From: Trichoplax adhaerens
Taxonomy: Eukaryota > Placozoa > Uniplacotomia > Trichoplacea > Trichoplacidae
Direction of reading: 5' to 3'
Length of the DNA stretch: 64,000 nt
NCBI RefSeq assembly: GCF_000150275.1
Contig: NW_002060950.1
Coordinates: 1,910,106-1,974,105 of the forward strand
Shown here: positions 63,261-64,000 of the stretch, one piece after another
Layout: every line of letters starts with the position of its first letter
How positions within the stretch are numbered: the first letter of the stretch is position 1
The notes under the pieces: model-generated
The model's database searches: none
Told to the model about the DNA's origin: nothing
The model's input: only the letters and a program-made list of their open reading frames with translations
Translations under genes and position numbers: made by a program

Positions 63261-63893
63261 TTTATCCTCGTTACGCTTTAATAAAAGTAAAAGCCTATTG
63301 TTTCTTTTCCTGTAGGAGGTTCCATATCGAAATAAATTACTCTTAATGTAATCCAGATGTCCGCGGTAGCGGTTGGTATCAAAGACAAGATTCTTCTACA
63401 GTAAAAAAGTTGCAAATTATATAATCTTCAAATCGTTAGTATTAGTAAATGGTAAATTAATTACTAACCTACAGCAATCGGTGAAAATTTATCTCCATTC
63501 CGCGTAAGATCTAATATGGTTATAAAATATTTTTTCGTGAAGACAGTCGAGATCTGTCAATATCGATGTTTTTCTCAATGCAGGCCATTGTTAAGGCATC
63601 TACAAGATGCATTATTAGATAAATCATTTTCACTTGTCCAATGCAAGAATTAAAACGCAAACCTTGATCATTCAACCTAATCATACGGAGTAAATATTAT
63701 CAGACTGGTCTATCCTTACTACGACAATCTATTGATATTGTTAAAATTACGAGGATTACAGTGTTACAAATAAGATTAATCTGTATCGTGATAGCGAAAT
63801 AAAATAATGTCTACTTTTTATCAGATATTTATTCGTGTCTTTCGAAGAGATTCATTACTGTATAGCAAAGCACACAGAGTTTGCATCGCAGTT

Positions 63894-63943
63894 NNNNNNN
63901 NNNNNNNNNNNNNNNNNNNNNNNNNNNNNNNNNNNNNNNNNNN
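63894..63943. other. Assembly gap (50 N)
   Basis: Fifty consecutive N. The round length suggests a placeholder of unknown size, so features near the right edge may be incomplete. Confidence 0.99.
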
Positions 63944-64000
63944 CAATGATTAATTCTATATATATGGGTCTTATCAATTAATTTTTTTGACAATTGAATA

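Noticed and set aside
1-64000. CRISPR array, operon or prokaryotic defence system
   Set aside because: No regularly spaced direct repeats with unique spacers. The genes are spliced eukaryotic genes.

Overview
The window looks like nuclear DNA of a small-genome, AT-rich, early-branching metazoan; a placozoan such as Trichoplax fits best. This is an inference from content. The genes have many short spliceosomal introns (mostly 80-950 bp, GT..AG). They encode animal-type proteins: a TBC1D12/14-like RabGAP, an SH3BP2-like PH/SH2 adaptor, SMYD5 and UNG. There is also an intronless nuclear tRNA-Leu. A 50-N run near the right edge shows that this is assembled genomic scaffold.

Left part (1 to about 28 kb) is gene-dense. 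In order: a complete TBC1D12/14-like gene (+, 488-3905); a complete gene for a PH-domain protein with a YPPQ-repeat tail (-, 5194-7306); tRNA-Leu(UAA) (-); a PH+SH2 adaptor resembling SH3BP2 (+, 10936-15000, first exon not found); an unrecognised basic protein (-, 15942-16644, 5' end not found); complete SMYD5 (+, 18617-21849); complete UNG uracil-DNA glycosylase (+, 23015-26091); and a weakly supported unknown gene (+, about 26.6-28.2 kb). I rebuilt the exons from splice sites, reading phase and protein-family alignment. For TBC1D12/14, PH-YPPQ, SMYD5 and UNG all phases agree and the coding lengths are exact multiples of three (601, 299, 394 and 291 residues). Blocks rich in the palindromic word GTACTGTAC/GTACAGTAC lie upstream of several of these genes.

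Right part (about 28-64 kb) is AT-rich and almost without recognisable genes. Two unrecognised spliced genes stand out: a Cys/His-rich one (+, 43938-45347) and a helical one (-, 53175-54061). The clearest structure here is a set of LTR-like elements that the ORFs do not reveal. Two copies of about 630 bp (49534-50166 and 59879-60507) have TGT..ACA ends and 5-bp target-site duplications. A diverged, shorter copy lies in the opposite orientation (61712-62040). A further LTR-like unit lies at 55630-55969. All have TATATAA or ATATAAA followed by AATAAAG, the layout of an LTR promoter plus polyadenylation signal. No gag or pol coding sequence is visible, so they look like solo or decayed LTRs.

The genes do not form a pathway. 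They are a mix of membrane-traffic (RabGAP), phosphoinositide/phosphotyrosine signalling (PH, PH-SH2), protein lysine methylation (SMYD5) and base-excision repair (UNG) genes. I see no CRISPR, operon or prokaryotic system.
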